Assembly (NCBI RefSeq): GCF_024166365.1
Contig: NC_064825.1
Location: forward strand, 99,338,480 to 99,402,479
Source of the DNA: Elephas maximus indicus
Lineage: Eukaryota > Chordata > Mammalia > Proboscidea > Elephantidae
DNA: 64,000 nt
Reading direction: 5' to 3'
Below, piece after piece: positions 39,626 through 49,934 of the stretch. The notes below the pieces were generated by a model. The model made no database searches, had not been told where the DNA came from, and saw only the letters and a list, made by a program, of their open reading frames with translations. The first letter of the stretch is position 1; each line of letters begins with the position of its first letter. A program made the position numbers and the translations under genes.

Positions 39626-40734
39626 CTCTCAACAAAGCCTGCTGGGTTTTTCCCTTTGTGGTCCTTACATCCCCAAATATTTCTTCTAGTTAATGAAGAC
39701 CTTCACAGTGCTGAAAGGGCTTTCTCTCCTGTGCCTTGAGAAAGCCAGACCTGAAGCCCACAGGACAATGGGGCCTTGATACAGCTAGCTTAATTTCAGC
39801 CAACTGCCACTCTGGTGGGCTGGGTCAGGGGCAATTCCTGCAGTATTTCTGGAGTGGAAAAACCCCAGGTTACTGGGCAGTGGCTGCTGCAGTAGTGCTG
39901 GCTGGCTTAGTCACTGTGACAGGCCTGGGAGGTGGTTGGATTTCAGCAACTGAGGTCCCTTGGGGAGTAGCTGCTACCATCTTAGGTGAGCTGGGCAGGG
40001 GTGGCTGGGGAGGCACAGGAAGGATGAGAGAGTAGACATTCGAGAAACACTCAGCTAGGCCACAGCAGGATTCAAGAGGGCTCCACATCCTTTCTAAGCT
40101 GCTGTGACCTGAGGTTTTTTGGGGGGGAAATTTAGGCCCCTGTAGCTTGGTCACTCCAAAATGGTTGGTTTGATAGAAGCAGAATAGGTCTGTATCCGTT
40201 CAGGCAGGAACTGGCGCAGAGGTGTATCTCAGGTATGGCAGGTACGGCACGTGAAAGGCGAGTGCCATTGACCAGTTTCCATTAACCCAGTATGGCCCTA
40301 CATCCTTCTTCAAGCAAGGTGTTTCTGCTGACTCATTGCTATTAAAAAAAAAAAAAAAAATTAACATCTATTAATCTTGAAATTGGGGAAGGGGAGCACA
40401 ATTTAGAGATTGCTCCTGGGCACTCGAATTGAGGGGGGTACCATTTAGAGATTGCCCCTGGGTGCTCGTTACCCTTGCTACACCCTTGCTCAGGGGTGCA
40501 ATTTCATTGCTTGCCATAGATGCTATTCCCCTTAGATCCGCCTCTGCCAGGGCAAAGGGTGAGTGGCCCTCAGGAACTGAAGGGTGTTTGGACCAGGCCT
40601 GGAAGGGCCTTTCTAATGCCCAAAATACAGGCTCCATGATTTGGGACTGTCCTGGAGATCAAGTAGACAAGTGTGGAGCAATGGGCAATGGGCAAACCTG
40701 CTCCTGTGTTTCTCGGGGAGAAGCAGGGCCAGGA
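39626..40734. other. Single-copy DNA with a poly-A run; no gene seen
   Basis: An A17 run lies at 40,345-40,361. GATTGCCCCTGGG-type short repeats occur at about 40,408 and 40,449. No gene. Confidence 0.4.
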
Positions 40735-40905
40735 GCCAATACCCAGTGTGGTGAGTGGACAGAGCCCTGGACAGGGAGTCAGAGCCCTGAATGACCTTGG
40801 GACACTGGATAACTCACTTCCCTCTCTGAACCTCAGTTTCCCCACTTGTTAAATATGGAGGGCATGCCCTTTTAGAGACCCCTCCAGCTCTGAAAATCTC
40901 TGATT
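40735..40905 (+). mobile_element. MIR SINE
   Basis: MIR core: CAGGGAGTCAGAGCCCTGAA, TCTGAACCTCAGTTTCCCCA, CTTGTTAAATATGGAGG. Confidence 0.85.
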
Positions 40906-40944
40906 AACTTCTGGGAGTTTTGTCTTGTCCCTTGGTAATCTGGA

Positions 40945-41260
40945 GACCTGCCAATCAGCAAATATTTATTGAGCCCTTGGCATCCTATTGGATGAGATGG
41001 GAGAAACAAGTAATTTCAAGGTCAGCCTGTGCTCCCCTGGAACTCATTGAGGACACTCAGAGATAGACAGGCACACACACAGAAGTAGCTACCCAATGTC
41101 CAATGGAAGGTGTTCATACATAGGGGATCAGAGGAAGGGAGAACAGGTCTGGTCCAAGAAGTCTTCCTGGAGGAGATGGAATTTAAGCCAGGCCTTACAA
41201 GATTGACAGAATTCACTAGGTTAAGAGAGGGATCACGGTGTCCCAGGCGAGGCTTGGTCA
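40945..41260 (-). mobile_element. L2 LINE 3' part, minus strand
   Basis: Reverse-complement L2: CAGCAAATATTTATTGAGCC, CTTCCTGGAGGAGATGGAAT, TTAAGCCAGGCCTTACAAGA. Confidence 0.75.
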
Positions 41261-41555
41261 AACAGTATGGCTGTGCAGGGTGTGAACTGCACACCTCCAG
41301 GGGGCACTACTCACATCATGGGCCATGTGACTAGCACTCCATGGAGCTACTCGGTGTACAGCCTGCATGGTCCAGTGTGAGCACCTGGGAAAAGTGCTGG
41401 GATCAATTAATGATGTCTGCCAGGCTGCAGGAGTGGGGAGAAGTAGCCCCTGTACTGCCCATCTGCGCCTGGCCTTGAGGCTACTATTCTTCTGGCCTTG
41501 GGGCATCAGCTCTGCTCCCTCTCTGAACAAGGCTTCTCATGGTCATGAAAAGAGA
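41261..41555. other. Unassigned
   Basis: No repeat or gene recognised. Confidence 0.3.
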
Positions 41556-41740
41556 GCAGAAACCAGGTTCAGCCTCTGCTCCATTGTGGGATCCTGGGCA
41601 AGTGACTTAACCTCTCCAGACCTTGGTTTCCTCCTTGAAAGGGGACATCATAGACATTCCATCTCCACTGGCTTGTAAAGGAGATGGAGCAGATCATGTG
41701 AGTAAGTGCCCAGCCCCTGGGCTTGGTAAATGATGCATGT
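41556..41740 (+). mobile_element. MIR SINE
   Basis: MIR core: GGATCCTGGGCAAGTGACTT, AACCTCTCCAGACCTTGGTT, TCCTCCTTGAAAGGGG. Confidence 0.8.
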
Positions 41741-42050
41741 TGTGATGACTGACCTTGGGAGACAGGGAGCGGGGTACGATGAGGGATCCAATCGCTTAGG
41801 ATAGAAACGGACAGAGTCTCAACTGGGACCCATGGGGCAGGGACCGACAGGCAAGGGGATGACTTGTGTGCAGCATGAGTCGCTTCGAAGCAACTCCATT
41901 GTCTGACTTCATTCCAGACATTCAAATCAGGCACCTCGTGTCTGTTTTTGTACTTAGGTGTTTTTTGTTAGATATACTAAAGGGGCTCCTCCTGGTCTTT
42001 CCTTCTGGGTGGTGGTGGCGGCCTGCCCCTCTCCTTCTGGTCTATCAAAG
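41741..42050. other. Unassigned
   Basis: No repeat or gene recognised. Confidence 0.3.
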
Positions 42051-42458
42051 CCTGTTGTTGTTGTTCCTTACCATCGAGTCGGCTCCCACTCAGGGCAACC
42101 CCATATGCAACAGACTGAAACGTTGCCCTGTCCTGTGCCATCTTCACAATCGTTGGTATATTCAAGTCCATCGTTGCAACCACCATATATTTTGAGTGTA
42201 TTCCAGCCTAGGGGGCTCATCTTCCAGCACCATATAGAACAATATTCCGCTATGATCCATAGGGTTTTCACTGGCTAATTTTTGGAAGTAGGTCACCAGG
42301 CTTTTCTTCCTTGTCTGCCTTAGTCTGGAAGCTCTGCCGAAACCTGTCCACCGTGAGTGACCCTGCTGGTATTTGAAATACTGGTAGCATAGCTTCCAGC
42401 ATCATAGCAACACGCAAGCCACCACATTAAAACAAATTGACAGAGAGGTGGTGAATCA
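42051..42458 (-). mobile_element. AfroSINE/RTE-tailed long form, minus strand
   Basis: Tail TTGTTGTTGTTCCTTACCAT, then RTE-like TCACAATCGTTGGTATATTC, body GGGTTTTCACTGGCTAATTT, and CTTCCAGCATCATAGCAAC at the right. Similar to 6,228-6,655. No clear tRNA head. Confidence 0.8.
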
Positions 42459-43024
42459 AAGCGTTTTCTCCTTCCTAAGTAAATCTGAGAACATGAGCAA
42501 TATTTTCTCCTGGCTCTGTGAATTTGGGAAATTCCTGACCTGACCATTTCTTCCCTCACCTTCACCAGGAAGTCCCACCGTCCCTCCTCCCACGCAGGCC
42601 CTCCTCCCCATGTCAGACCCCACCCTGATCTTCACTGACCTGTTTCTCATGGACACAGGCTTCTGGGAGCCAAGCCCCCTCCCCTCCCTCCCTCCTTCCT
42701 TCCTCCTCCAAGCCCCAGAAGGGCCCGCCTGCTGCTTGCCTATTTTTATCCCATAAGCTTTCTCAAGGAGAAAGCAGCTTGAGTGCAGGAGCCAAGGCAC
42801 TGGGCTGTGTCCCTGTGGAAAACCTCCCCTCATGGGGAAAGAATCTGGGGGATTTTTTTTTTTTGGGTCCTGGCTTGGAGCCTTCAATTTTGTGTGTCCC
42901 TTGCTAATTTATCAGGTTTTAGTTGTTGCTATGTTGTTTTTTATAGGAATGAAAGTAACACAAGATTCTGAATCAGGCCTGAACAAGGACTTTGTGCACT
43001 TGTGATCAGCCTTATCTTGTTTGT
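42459..43024. other. Single-copy DNA; no gene seen
   Basis: No named repeat. Confidence 0.4.
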
Positions 43025-43231
43025 GCTGACGTTGTTGTTAGGTGCCATCAAGTCGGTTCCAACTCGTAGCAACCCTAGGTACAACAGAATGAAACACTGC
43101 TCGGTCCTGCGCCATCCTCACAATCGTTGCCATGTTTGAGCAATTGTTGCAGCCGCTTGTCTGTCCATCTCGTTGAGGGTCTTCCCCTTTTTTTGCTGAC
43201 GCTCTACTTTACCAAGCCTAATGCCTTTCTT
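43025..43231 (-). mobile_element. RTE 3' end, minus strand, left of a SINE
   Basis: GTTGTTGTTAGGTGCCATCA, CTGTCCATCTCGTTGAGGGT and CTGACGCTCTACTTTACCAA match the RTE at 844-1,060. Interrupted by a SINE. Confidence 0.92.
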
Positions 43232-43353
43232 AGAAACCCCGGTGGCGTAGTGGTTAAGTGCTATGGCTGCTAACCAAAGGCTTGGCGGTTGGAATCCACC
43301 AGGCACTCCTTGGAAACCCTGTGGGGTTTGGTTTTTTGTTTGTTTGCTTGTTT
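43232..43353 (+). mobile_element. AfroSINE, internally short, nested in RTE
   Basis: AGAAACCCCGGTGGCGTAGT to the tail TTGTTTGTTTGCTTGTTT. Flanked by AATGCCTTTCTT (43,220-43,231) and AATGTCTTTCTT (43,354-43,365), 11 of 12 matching. It goes straight from the B-box region to the tail and lacks the usual middle. Confidence 0.92.
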
Positions 43354-43480
43354 AATGTCTTTCTTCAGGGACTGGTCCCTCCTGATAACATGTCCAAAGT
43401 ACATGAGATGCAGTCTCGCCGTGCTCCCTTCTAAGGAGCATTCTGGCTGTACTTCATGTCAATAGCAGGATGGAAACAAC
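43354..43480 (-). mobile_element. RTE 3' region, minus strand, right of the SINE
   Basis: CAGGGACTGGTCCCTCCTGA, TAACATGTCCAAAGTACATG and AAGGAGCATTCTGGCTGTAC continue the RTE. Confidence 0.92.
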
Positions 43481-43599
43481 GTGGTGTAATGGAAAACTGG
43501 CTGGCCCGGAGGCAGGGTGGGAGGTGGAAGGTAGAGCTCCTATGTATTGTACTCATACAAGTAAAACACTTGATTTTCTGTGTTTAAAAAGCCCCTAGG

Positions 43600-43735
43600 A
43601 AGACGGGTCAATTGGCATCCCCGTATTATACATAGAGAAACTGAAACTCAGAGGGGGTAAGTAACTTTCCCAAGCTCTTCCAGGAAAATGTGAAAGAGCA
43701 GGAGTTTAAACCCAGGATTTGGAAAGCAACTTACT
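43600..43735 (-). mobile_element. MIR SINE, minus strand
   Basis: TACATAGAGAAACTGAAACT, CAGAGGGGGTAAGTAACTTT. Confidence 0.75.
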
Positions 43736-43739
43736 GTTC

Positions 43740-43854
43740 AGCTTCCCTTTGCCTGGGTTTAAGTCTCAGTCCTGCCACATGGTAGCTCTGTGACTCAAGG
43801 CAAGTTGCTTCACCTCTTTGAGCCTGTAAAATAGTTACTGTGATACTTGCTATG
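43740..43854 (+). mobile_element. MIR SINE
   Basis: CTGGGTTTAAGTCTCAGTCC, GGTAGCTCTGTGACTCAAGG, CACCTCTTTGAGCCTGTAAA. A SINE follows directly. Confidence 0.85.
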
Positions 43855-44048
43855 GACTCCTGGTGGCACAGTGGTTAAGCACTCAGCTGCTAACCAAAAG
43901 GTCAGTAATTCAAACCCACCAGCCACTCCCTGGGAGAAAGATGTGGCGGTCTGCTTCTGTAAAGATTTACAGCCTTGGAAGCTATATGGGGCAGGTCTAC
44001 TTTGTTCTATAGGGTTGCAATGAGTCGGCATCAGCAGTAGGGTTTCCT
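43855..44048 (+). mobile_element. AfroSINE, plus strand (left arm of an inverted pair)
   Basis: GGACTCCTGGTGGCACAGTG, GGGAGAAAGATGTGGCGGTC, TTCTATAGGGTTGCAATGAG, ending in AGTAGGGTTTCCTTGG. Confidence 0.93.
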
Positions 44049-44051
44049 TGG

Positions 44052-44166
44052 GTATAATCTTTATGGAAGCAGATGGCCAGGTCTTTCTTCTGGGAAGCCA
44101 CTAGGTGGGTTCAAACCGCTAACCTTCAGTTAGCAGCCAAGCACTTAACTGCACCACCAGGGCTCC
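44052..44166 (-). mobile_element. AfroSINE, minus strand, 3'-truncated (right arm)
   Basis: ATAATCTTTATGGAAGCAGA, GGTGGGTTCAAACCGCTAAC, ending GCACCACCAGGGCTCC. It meets the plus copy tail to middle, making an inverted pair. Confidence 0.92.
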
Positions 44167-44925
44167 TGGACCTTATGTTAGCTTAAGTAATTACATCTGC
44201 AAAGACCCTGTTTCCAGTAAAGTTACATTCACTGGTAAGGGGTTAGAACTTTAACATACCTTTTTCAGGCAAACAATTCAACTTGCCTTATGGACGTTTG
44301 GAGGATTCACTGAGATAATGTGTGTGAAGGCCTTGGAGCAAAGAAAACAAATGTTAGCATGTTATTGCCCTACTCCCCAGCCCTTCAGTGGAGCCTCCTG
44401 ATCACGTCAGTTCCTCAAGAGCCAGGTGTCTGGCTGTTTTCTCCCAGGCGTCTGTGGAGGTTCCTGCACCTTGTTTTTCTTGTCCCTGGAGTTTTCCTTT
44501 TTTGTGGCCGTAGAACATCTGAGGTCTGGATGGGAGTGATGTTTAAAGATGCATATTTTTCCTGAGAAGAAAAGTGTCTCAGGAAAATAGTGGAAAACAT
44601 CAGACAGGTTTCTCAGGTTTGAATCTCAGCTTTCCCACTGGATTGGTTTGAGTCCCTGAGAAGCTGACACCAAGATGGGGTTAGAAGCGGAAGATATTTT
44701 CTGAGACAACACCTCTGAAGGATAGAAGGGCAGGAACCAGAGAAGGTGGGAGAGCCTTCAGACTGTGTAACACTGTGGAGGAGAGGAAGGAAGGAGGACT
44801 GGGCTAGGAAGAGTCTTGCACTGCACTGTGGTTCCAAGAAAGTCTCCACCAGGCCAATGGTGAGTCCTTGAGCCAAAGCAGCCTGCTGGAGGAGTCCCAA
44901 GTCTCATAGAAATAGGCCGGCGCTG
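44167..44925. other. Mostly unassigned; no gene seen
   Basis: A decayed LTR or other old repeat may lie at 44,170-44,290 and 44,600-44,900, but I cannot name it. Confidence 0.4.
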
Positions 44926-45175
44926 GTACTTCGTCTTACTTACTTTGGTCATGTCATCAGGAAAGCCCAATCACTAGAAAGACATCCTGTTTGGTAAAGC
45001 AGAGGGTCAGCAAAAACAAGGGAAACCCTCCATGAGATGGATTGACGTAGTGGCTACAATGGGCTCAGGCATACCAAATATTGTGAGGATGGCACAGGAC
45101 CAGGCAATGTTTTGTTTTGTTATGCGCAGGGGCACCATGAGTCAGAGCCCCCTCGCAACTAAGAACGACAACAAG
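44926..45175 (+). mobile_element. RTE 3' end
   Basis: CTTTGGTCATGTCATCAGGA, GGTAAAGCAGAGGGTCAGCA, GGATTGACGTAGTGGCTACA and the tail CTCGCAACTAAGAACGACAA. Encodes a degraded C-terminus. Confidence 0.92.
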
Positions 45176-45289
45176 CACCTCCTCCATGCTCAGTCATTGG
45201 CTGGAAGCAACCTGTAGGAAGCACGGCCGCAGCGAGGATGCCGTGGTGGATCCAGGGTGGTAGTAACTGGGCTGTCAGTCACTCAAGCT

Positions 45290-45431
45290 CCCCCAGCCGG
45301 AGGTCTGAGCAGTGGCTTTAATGTTCACTTACAGCCTGGGCGACCTTGGGAAGCTCACACAAGCTCTCTGAACCGCAGGTTCAGCATCCGTAAAATATGG
45401 ATGACAATAATAGTATCTGGGTCTTAGGGTT
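45290..45431 (+). mobile_element. MIR SINE, left of an LTR
   Basis: CAGCCTGGGCGACCTTGGGA, TCAGCATCCGTAAAATATGG, TAATAGTATCTGGGTCTTAG. It resumes at 45,897 (GGTTGTAGTGGGGTATGAAA). Confidence 0.9.
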
Positions 45432-45896
45432 TGTTTCAATTTTCTATTGCCGTGTTACAAGCAACATGGTAAAACAATAATGATGTATTATTTCTCCTGA
45501 TTCTGTGGGTTAATTGGGCTTAGAGGAGTGGTTCTTCTGCTACGCATGGTTAGTCATGTGGCCGCAATCAGATGGGCATTTGGCTGGGGCTGGAAGGAGA
45601 AAGGTGGCTTCTCCTCCTCCAGGGTATCCCTTCATATTGCCTCCAATCCCTTCATGGTAGAGCTTGAGCATCTTTACAGCATGGTGGCTGGCTTCTAATG
45701 GCAAACGTTTCAAGGGGACAAGTCCCCATGAACAAGTACTTATCAAGACCCTGCTTGTATCATGCTTGCTAATGTTCCATTGGCCAAAGCAAGTCATGTG
45801 GCCAAGCCCAGAGTCAACATTTGAGGGGACTACACAAGGGTATTGAAATCCAGGTGACATTATTCATCTAGACCACCAATGTTACAGGCTACCACA
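45432..45896 (+). mobile_element. ERVL-type (MLT2-like) solo LTR with 5-bp target duplication
   Basis: TGTTTCAATTTTCTATTGCC through GACTACACAAGGGTATTGAA to CAGGCTACCACA. Flanked by GGGTT at 45,427-45,431 and 45,897-45,901. LTR only, no internal region. It lies inside a MIR, so it is younger than the MIR. The orientation is inferred and could be the reverse. Confidence 0.85.
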
Positions 45897-45968
45897 GGGT
45901 TGTAGTGGGGTATGAAATGATAAGTACTGCTTAGTGCCTCAATAAATGGGCTCAATGAACAGTGGTTA
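45897..45968 (+). mobile_element. MIR SINE tail, right of the LTR
   Basis: TGAAATGATAAGTACTGCTT and AGTGCCTCAATAAATGGGCT complete the MIR. The SINE at 45,969 then interrupts it. Confidence 0.8.
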
Positions 45969-46135
45969 AAACAAAAATCAAGCCCACTGCCATCAAGTCA
46001 ATTCCAACTCATAGCAACCCTATAGGACAGAGTAAAACTGCCCCATAGGATTTCCAAGGAGCCTCTGGTGAATTCAAATTGCCGATCTTTTGGTTAGCAG
46101 CCAAACTCTTAACCACTACGCCACCAGGGTTTCCA
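45969..46135 (-). mobile_element. AfroSINE, minus strand, with target duplication
   Basis: AAACAAAAATCAAGCCCACT to ACTACGCCACCAGGGTTTCC. Flanked by AACAGTGGTTA (45,958-45,968) and AACAGTGGCTA (46,136-46,146), 10 of 11 matching. Confidence 0.94.
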
Positions 46136-46146
46136 AACAGTGGCTA

Positions 46147-46719
46147 GGCATGATAAAATTGCTCTTTGAAAGACTCTGGGGTGAAAGGAGTTCTCTTTGG
46201 CTCTAAGGAGAATTTAGCAGAGTGGGCTGCTAGAAGGAATATATGGGCCTTGTCTCTGCCCAAGAATTCCTAGGAAGATGGGAAGTGGTGGAGACCAACT
46301 TCACAGAGACTGAGTTTAGGGGAAAATCCAGGTCAACAGAAGCCCAGTAAGTCAGAACAGGCCTCTCAGGGGACATGGAGAAGACCTTCTTCTAAGACGT
46401 TCCCTGCTCGGAAGGAACTGGGAAAAAGTTTCCTGTGGAAACTGTCAACTCATCATCTTCTAGAGGCTTCCCCAAAGGAGACGCGCAGTGGACGCTTCTC
46501 CTCAGAGCTCAGGCCTCCTGGGTGAGAGTAAGAGGGGTCAGCAAAACTCCCTCTGAACACTGCTTGTAACAACTTCGTCCTTGGGAGACTGGCAAGTGCA
46601 CAGTATGGTTCAACAACCAAAAAGTCATTGAAAGAATGAAATTTTAAATGATCAGGTGGAGGAATGGCTTGGTGGAGGGCTGGACAAAATTTGGAAGAAG
46701 GAGGCTTCAATTTATTTCA
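46147..46719. other. Single-copy DNA; no gene seen
   Basis: No named repeat. Confidence 0.35.
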
Positions 46720-46845
46720 TGTAATCCTCTCAACTGCTCTCCTCCATCCCCTTTCACAGATGAGAAACTGATGCCCAGAGGCACTTAGTAACTCACCCAT
46801 AGCCACACAGTTTGTATGTGACTGATTGGGACTTAAACCTGTGAC
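46720..46845 (-). mobile_element. MIR SINE, minus strand
   Basis: CCTTTCACAGATGAGAAACT, GATGCCCAGAGGCACTTAGT, TAGCCACACAGTTTGTATGT. Confidence 0.85.
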
Positions 46846-46864
46846 TTGTTAGCTGCTGTCCAGT
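46846..46864 (-). mobile_element. tRNA-Gly-headed AfroSINE tail, left of an LTR
   Basis: GTTAGCTGCTGTCCAGT is the SINE tail. The rest of the SINE lies right of the LTR from 47,376. Confidence 0.7.
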
Positions 46865-47375
46865 TGTCATGGGTTGGATTGTGTCCCCAAAAAATATGTA
46901 TATCAATTTGGATAGGCCATGATTCCCAGTGTTGTCTGACTATCCACCATTTTGTCATCTGATGTGGTTTTCCCCTGTGTTGTAAACCCTATCACTGCGA
47001 TGTTAATGAGATGGGATTAGTGGCCATTATGTTGATGAGATCTACAAGATTACATTGTGTTTCAAGCCAATCTCTTTTGAAATAGAAAAGAGAGAAGCGA
47101 GCAGAGAGACAGGGGTACTTCCTACCAGTAAAGAAAGCAGCCAGGAGCAGAGCCTGTCCTTTGGACCTGGGGTTCCTGTGCGAAGAATCTCCTAGACCAA
47201 GGGAAGATTGATGACAAGGACCTTCCCCCAGAGCTGACAGAGAGAGAAAGCCTTCCTCTAGAGCTGGTGGAAATTTGGTCCTCTAGCCTACTAGACTATG
47301 AGAGAATAAAATTCTCTTTCTTAAAGCCAACCACTGGTGGTATATCTGTTATAGCAGCACTAGATAACTAAGACA
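46865..47375 (+). mobile_element. MaLR-like solo LTR inside a SINE
   Basis: Bounded TGTCATGGGTTGGATTGTGT...TAGATAACTAAGACA. It has a polyadenylation-like AGAATAAAATTCTC near the 3' end and is flanked by CCAGT (46,860-46,864) and CCAAT (47,376-47,380), 4 of 5 matching. No internal region. It sits in an AfroSINE, so this copy is younger than the SINE and must be lineage-specific. Confidence 0.85.
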
Positions 47376-47715
47376 CCAATCAACTCCCAACTCATGGCGA
47401 CCCGCAACTCATGGTGACCCTGTGCATAAGAAACGAAATGCCGCCTGGTCCTGTGCCATTCCCGTGATCAGTTGTATATCAGACTTTTGTGATCCATCAG
47501 ATTTTCACTGGCTGATTTTCGGAAGTAGATCGTCAAGCTTTTCTTCCTAGTTTGTTTCAGCCTGGAAGGCCTGCTGAAAGCTGTTCGGTGTCACAGCAGT
47601 ACACAAGTCTTCACCAACAGACAGGCGGTGGCCGTGCACGGGATGCGCCGGCCCGGAATCCAACCTGCATCTCCTGAGTGAATATTAGGAATTCTACCAC
47701 TGAACCACCAATGAC
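47376..47715 (-). mobile_element. tRNA-Gly-headed AfroSINE, main part, minus strand
   Basis: AATCAACTCCCAACTCATGG (with a partly repeated CAACTCATGG), CAGATTTTCACTGGCTGATT, and the tRNA-Gly-like head at the right (GGAATTCTACCACTGAACCA). Confidence 0.88.
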
Positions 47716-48534
47716 TCTTCCTTAACCCTACACCGTTGGCAACAACTCCCTATCATACCTCCACACCTTCCCACACCCTATGTTCCTTTCTCTGAACATC
47801 TCAGGGAGCCTCAGCAAACAGGCCAAGACAACGAGCAGATGAGTTCAGACAATCAGATGGTTTCCTGAGGAAACCAGGCCACCCAGTCACCCCACTGCTG
47901 CTGTCTCCTGCTTCCTCTCCCTCAGGACCCCCAAGGCCAAGGTCACTCAGTTTCCCTCCCAGGACCAGGGCTTTTGAAGGGGGCCCCTCGGTTTTGAAGT
48001 GTGGGTAACAGGAGTAGATAGTGTCAATGGAAAATGAAACAAAATCCTTTTCTTTGTGCCCAAACAGTGTACCAAGGCCTGGGCAGGAGGAGAAAAGGGT
48101 GGCTGGAACAAACTCGTCTTTGACAGCTGAGGCAAGAAGACCTTGGGGAAAAGCAAACAGAAAGAGCCCAGAAAAGACTGATTTAACTGAGCCGCACGCA
48201 GCTCTGGCAAGGAGAACAGCTTATTCATATCTGAAGAGGTATTGAATGCTGGCAGCATACAAAGTGCTGGAAGGGAGGGAGACAGTGCCATCAAAATAAA
48301 TCCAGGCAAAGTAATGAGATGGAGGAGCCAGGGAAAAGAGCACTGGCAGGAGAGATGGGAGCGGTGGGGAGGACACGCGTGGGAGGGAAGAAGGGGGCAG
48401 TGAATCGCCACGGCTTTAGGCTGTAGTTGTGCTCTCGGTGGCAGACCCCTTTTGTTTGCCTTGGAATAATGATTCTTGATCTTTGGGGGGACCAACAAAA
48501 GCTATGGTGCTTATCATCCCCCTAACACCAAAGG
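47716..48534. other. Single-copy DNA; no gene seen
   Basis: The 183-codon minus frame at 47,947-48,498 has no domain and no splice context. I do not call it. Confidence 0.4.
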
Positions 48535-48707
48535 TCCTGGAGATCTACTGAAAACCAGCCAGTGAAAACCCTATGGGTCACAACAGTCCAATCCACAACT
48601 GATCATGGGGATGGACCGGGACTGGGCAGTGCTTCCTTCCATTGTGCATGGGGTCACCATGAGTCAGGGGCCAACTGACAGGCAGCTGACAACAACAAAC
48701 ACCAAAA
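48535..48707 (+). mobile_element. AfroSINE 3' part (tRNA-Gly-headed body type)
   Basis: CTGAAAACCAGCCAGTGAAA, TGATCATGGGGATGGACCGG, GTCACCATGAGTCAGGGGCC, GCTGACAACAACAAA. The head is missing. Confidence 0.9.
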
Positions 48708-48769
48708 GTATATGCAGATAAAATTTAGGGTAGGGTGAGAGACCCCTGAGACCCATCCACAGCTCCTCT

Positions 48770-48922
48770 AGGACAGTGGGTCTTCATGAGTGGTGCCCAT
48801 CTGCATCGCTCACCCCAGATACTCTGGGCCAGTGAGGCAGGAGTGAGCCTCAGGGTTTGCTTTTGGAAAAAGTTTCTCAGGTGACTCTGATGCAGCCCTG
48901 GTTGAGAACACTATCCTGGGCT
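48770..48922 (-). mobile_element. MER5A-like hAT element, minus strand
   Basis: CAGTGGGTCTTCATGAGTGG, CCCAGATACTCTGGGCC, TTTCTCAGGTGACTCTGATG, TGGTTGAGAACACTATC. Confidence 0.7.
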
Positions 48923-49061
48923 CCAGGAGCCCCAGATGAAGCTCTCCGGCTTTCAAAGGGCAAAGGTGTTTTACTCCAGCAATGAGAGCAAGTGAATCCA
49001 AGCCTGGGAATGTACCTCACACAGCCCTGGGTATTCTGGCTAATTTGGTGCCCTGCCTCTA

Positions 49062-49243
49062 CCAAAAAAAAAAGGAAAAAAAAAGGGTTGATACCGACTT
49101 ACGGCAACCCCATGTGTGTCAGAGTAGACCTGTGCTCCACAGGGTCTCTAATAGCTGATTTTTTCAGAAGTAGATCTCCAGGCTTTCTTCCGAGGCACTT
49201 GTAAGTGGACTCAAACCTCCAACCTTTCTGGTTAGCAGCCGAG
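49062..49243 (-). mobile_element. AfroSINE, minus strand, with A-rich edge
   Basis: A-rich left edge, GGGTTGATACCGACTTACGG, CATGTGTGTCAGAGTAGACC, GGTTAGCAGCCGAGTGTC. The 5' end is cut where an L2 begins. Confidence 0.88.
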
Positions 49244-49310
49244 TGTCTAGAACAGTGTCTGGCACATGGTAGCTGCTCAGTAAATGTTCGTTGAATGAAT
49301 GAATAATGCT
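49244..49310 (+). mobile_element. L2 3' end
   Basis: TAGAACAGTGTCTGGCACAT, GCTCAGTAAATGTTCGTTGA, ATGAATGAATAAT. Confidence 0.85.
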
Positions 49311-49429
49311 AATTTGATCCTCTCGGTTTTTCAAAAGGACACAGATGTCACTGCGAATTTGGTTAAAAATTCTCTGTAAACAGTTTTTTTGGATCTCTTT
49401 TCCCATGTAAACAGTAAGCAAGTAACTAA

Positions 49430-49735
49430 AAAATAACTATTCAGTGCCTACCGTATGCTCAGTCTCCTTAGGCTAAGGAGAGGCACAAGCAAAGTAAAGT
49501 TCAATCCCTCTCTTCAAGGTCTTTACAATCTAGATGGGTATGAGTGCTAAGGCCAGAGAACACCTCACTGGGCAAACGCTCTGAACCACAGAGGATGGTG
49601 GAAGCTCTGAGGGGGTGGAGCAGTCAGGGAGGCTTCCTGGAGGAGAGGCCACCTTCAGTGCTCTTTGAAGAACAGAACTTGCAGCATAGACAGCTGGAGG
49701 TAGACTGTTCCCCAGAGGACAGCTAGGTAGCCAGC
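49430..49735 (-). mobile_element. L2 LINE, minus strand
   Basis: CAGTGCCTACCGTATGCTCA, TTCAAGGTCTTTACAATCTA, AGGCTTCCTGGAGGAGAGGC. Confidence 0.75.
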
Positions 49736-49934
49736 ACGGGGGTAACTAACTGGTCCTTGGGCCTCCTGGAGAAGGTGTGTTGGGTGGCCCAGAGCTTCAA
49801 GGATCCCAATATAGTGGCATTCCTTCTCCTCAGGCTCCCCACCCCAGGTCATCTCATATTATCTAGAAGCCAGGCCAGACTTAGTGGGATTGTAGGGGTA
49901 CTGTCGCTGTAGCCCAGGAATCTGGGAGGAAAGC

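Noticed and set aside
47947-48498. 183-codon minus-strand frame
   Set aside because: No recognisable domain, no splice or promoter context, ordinary composition; the length is plausible by chance in GC-moderate DNA.
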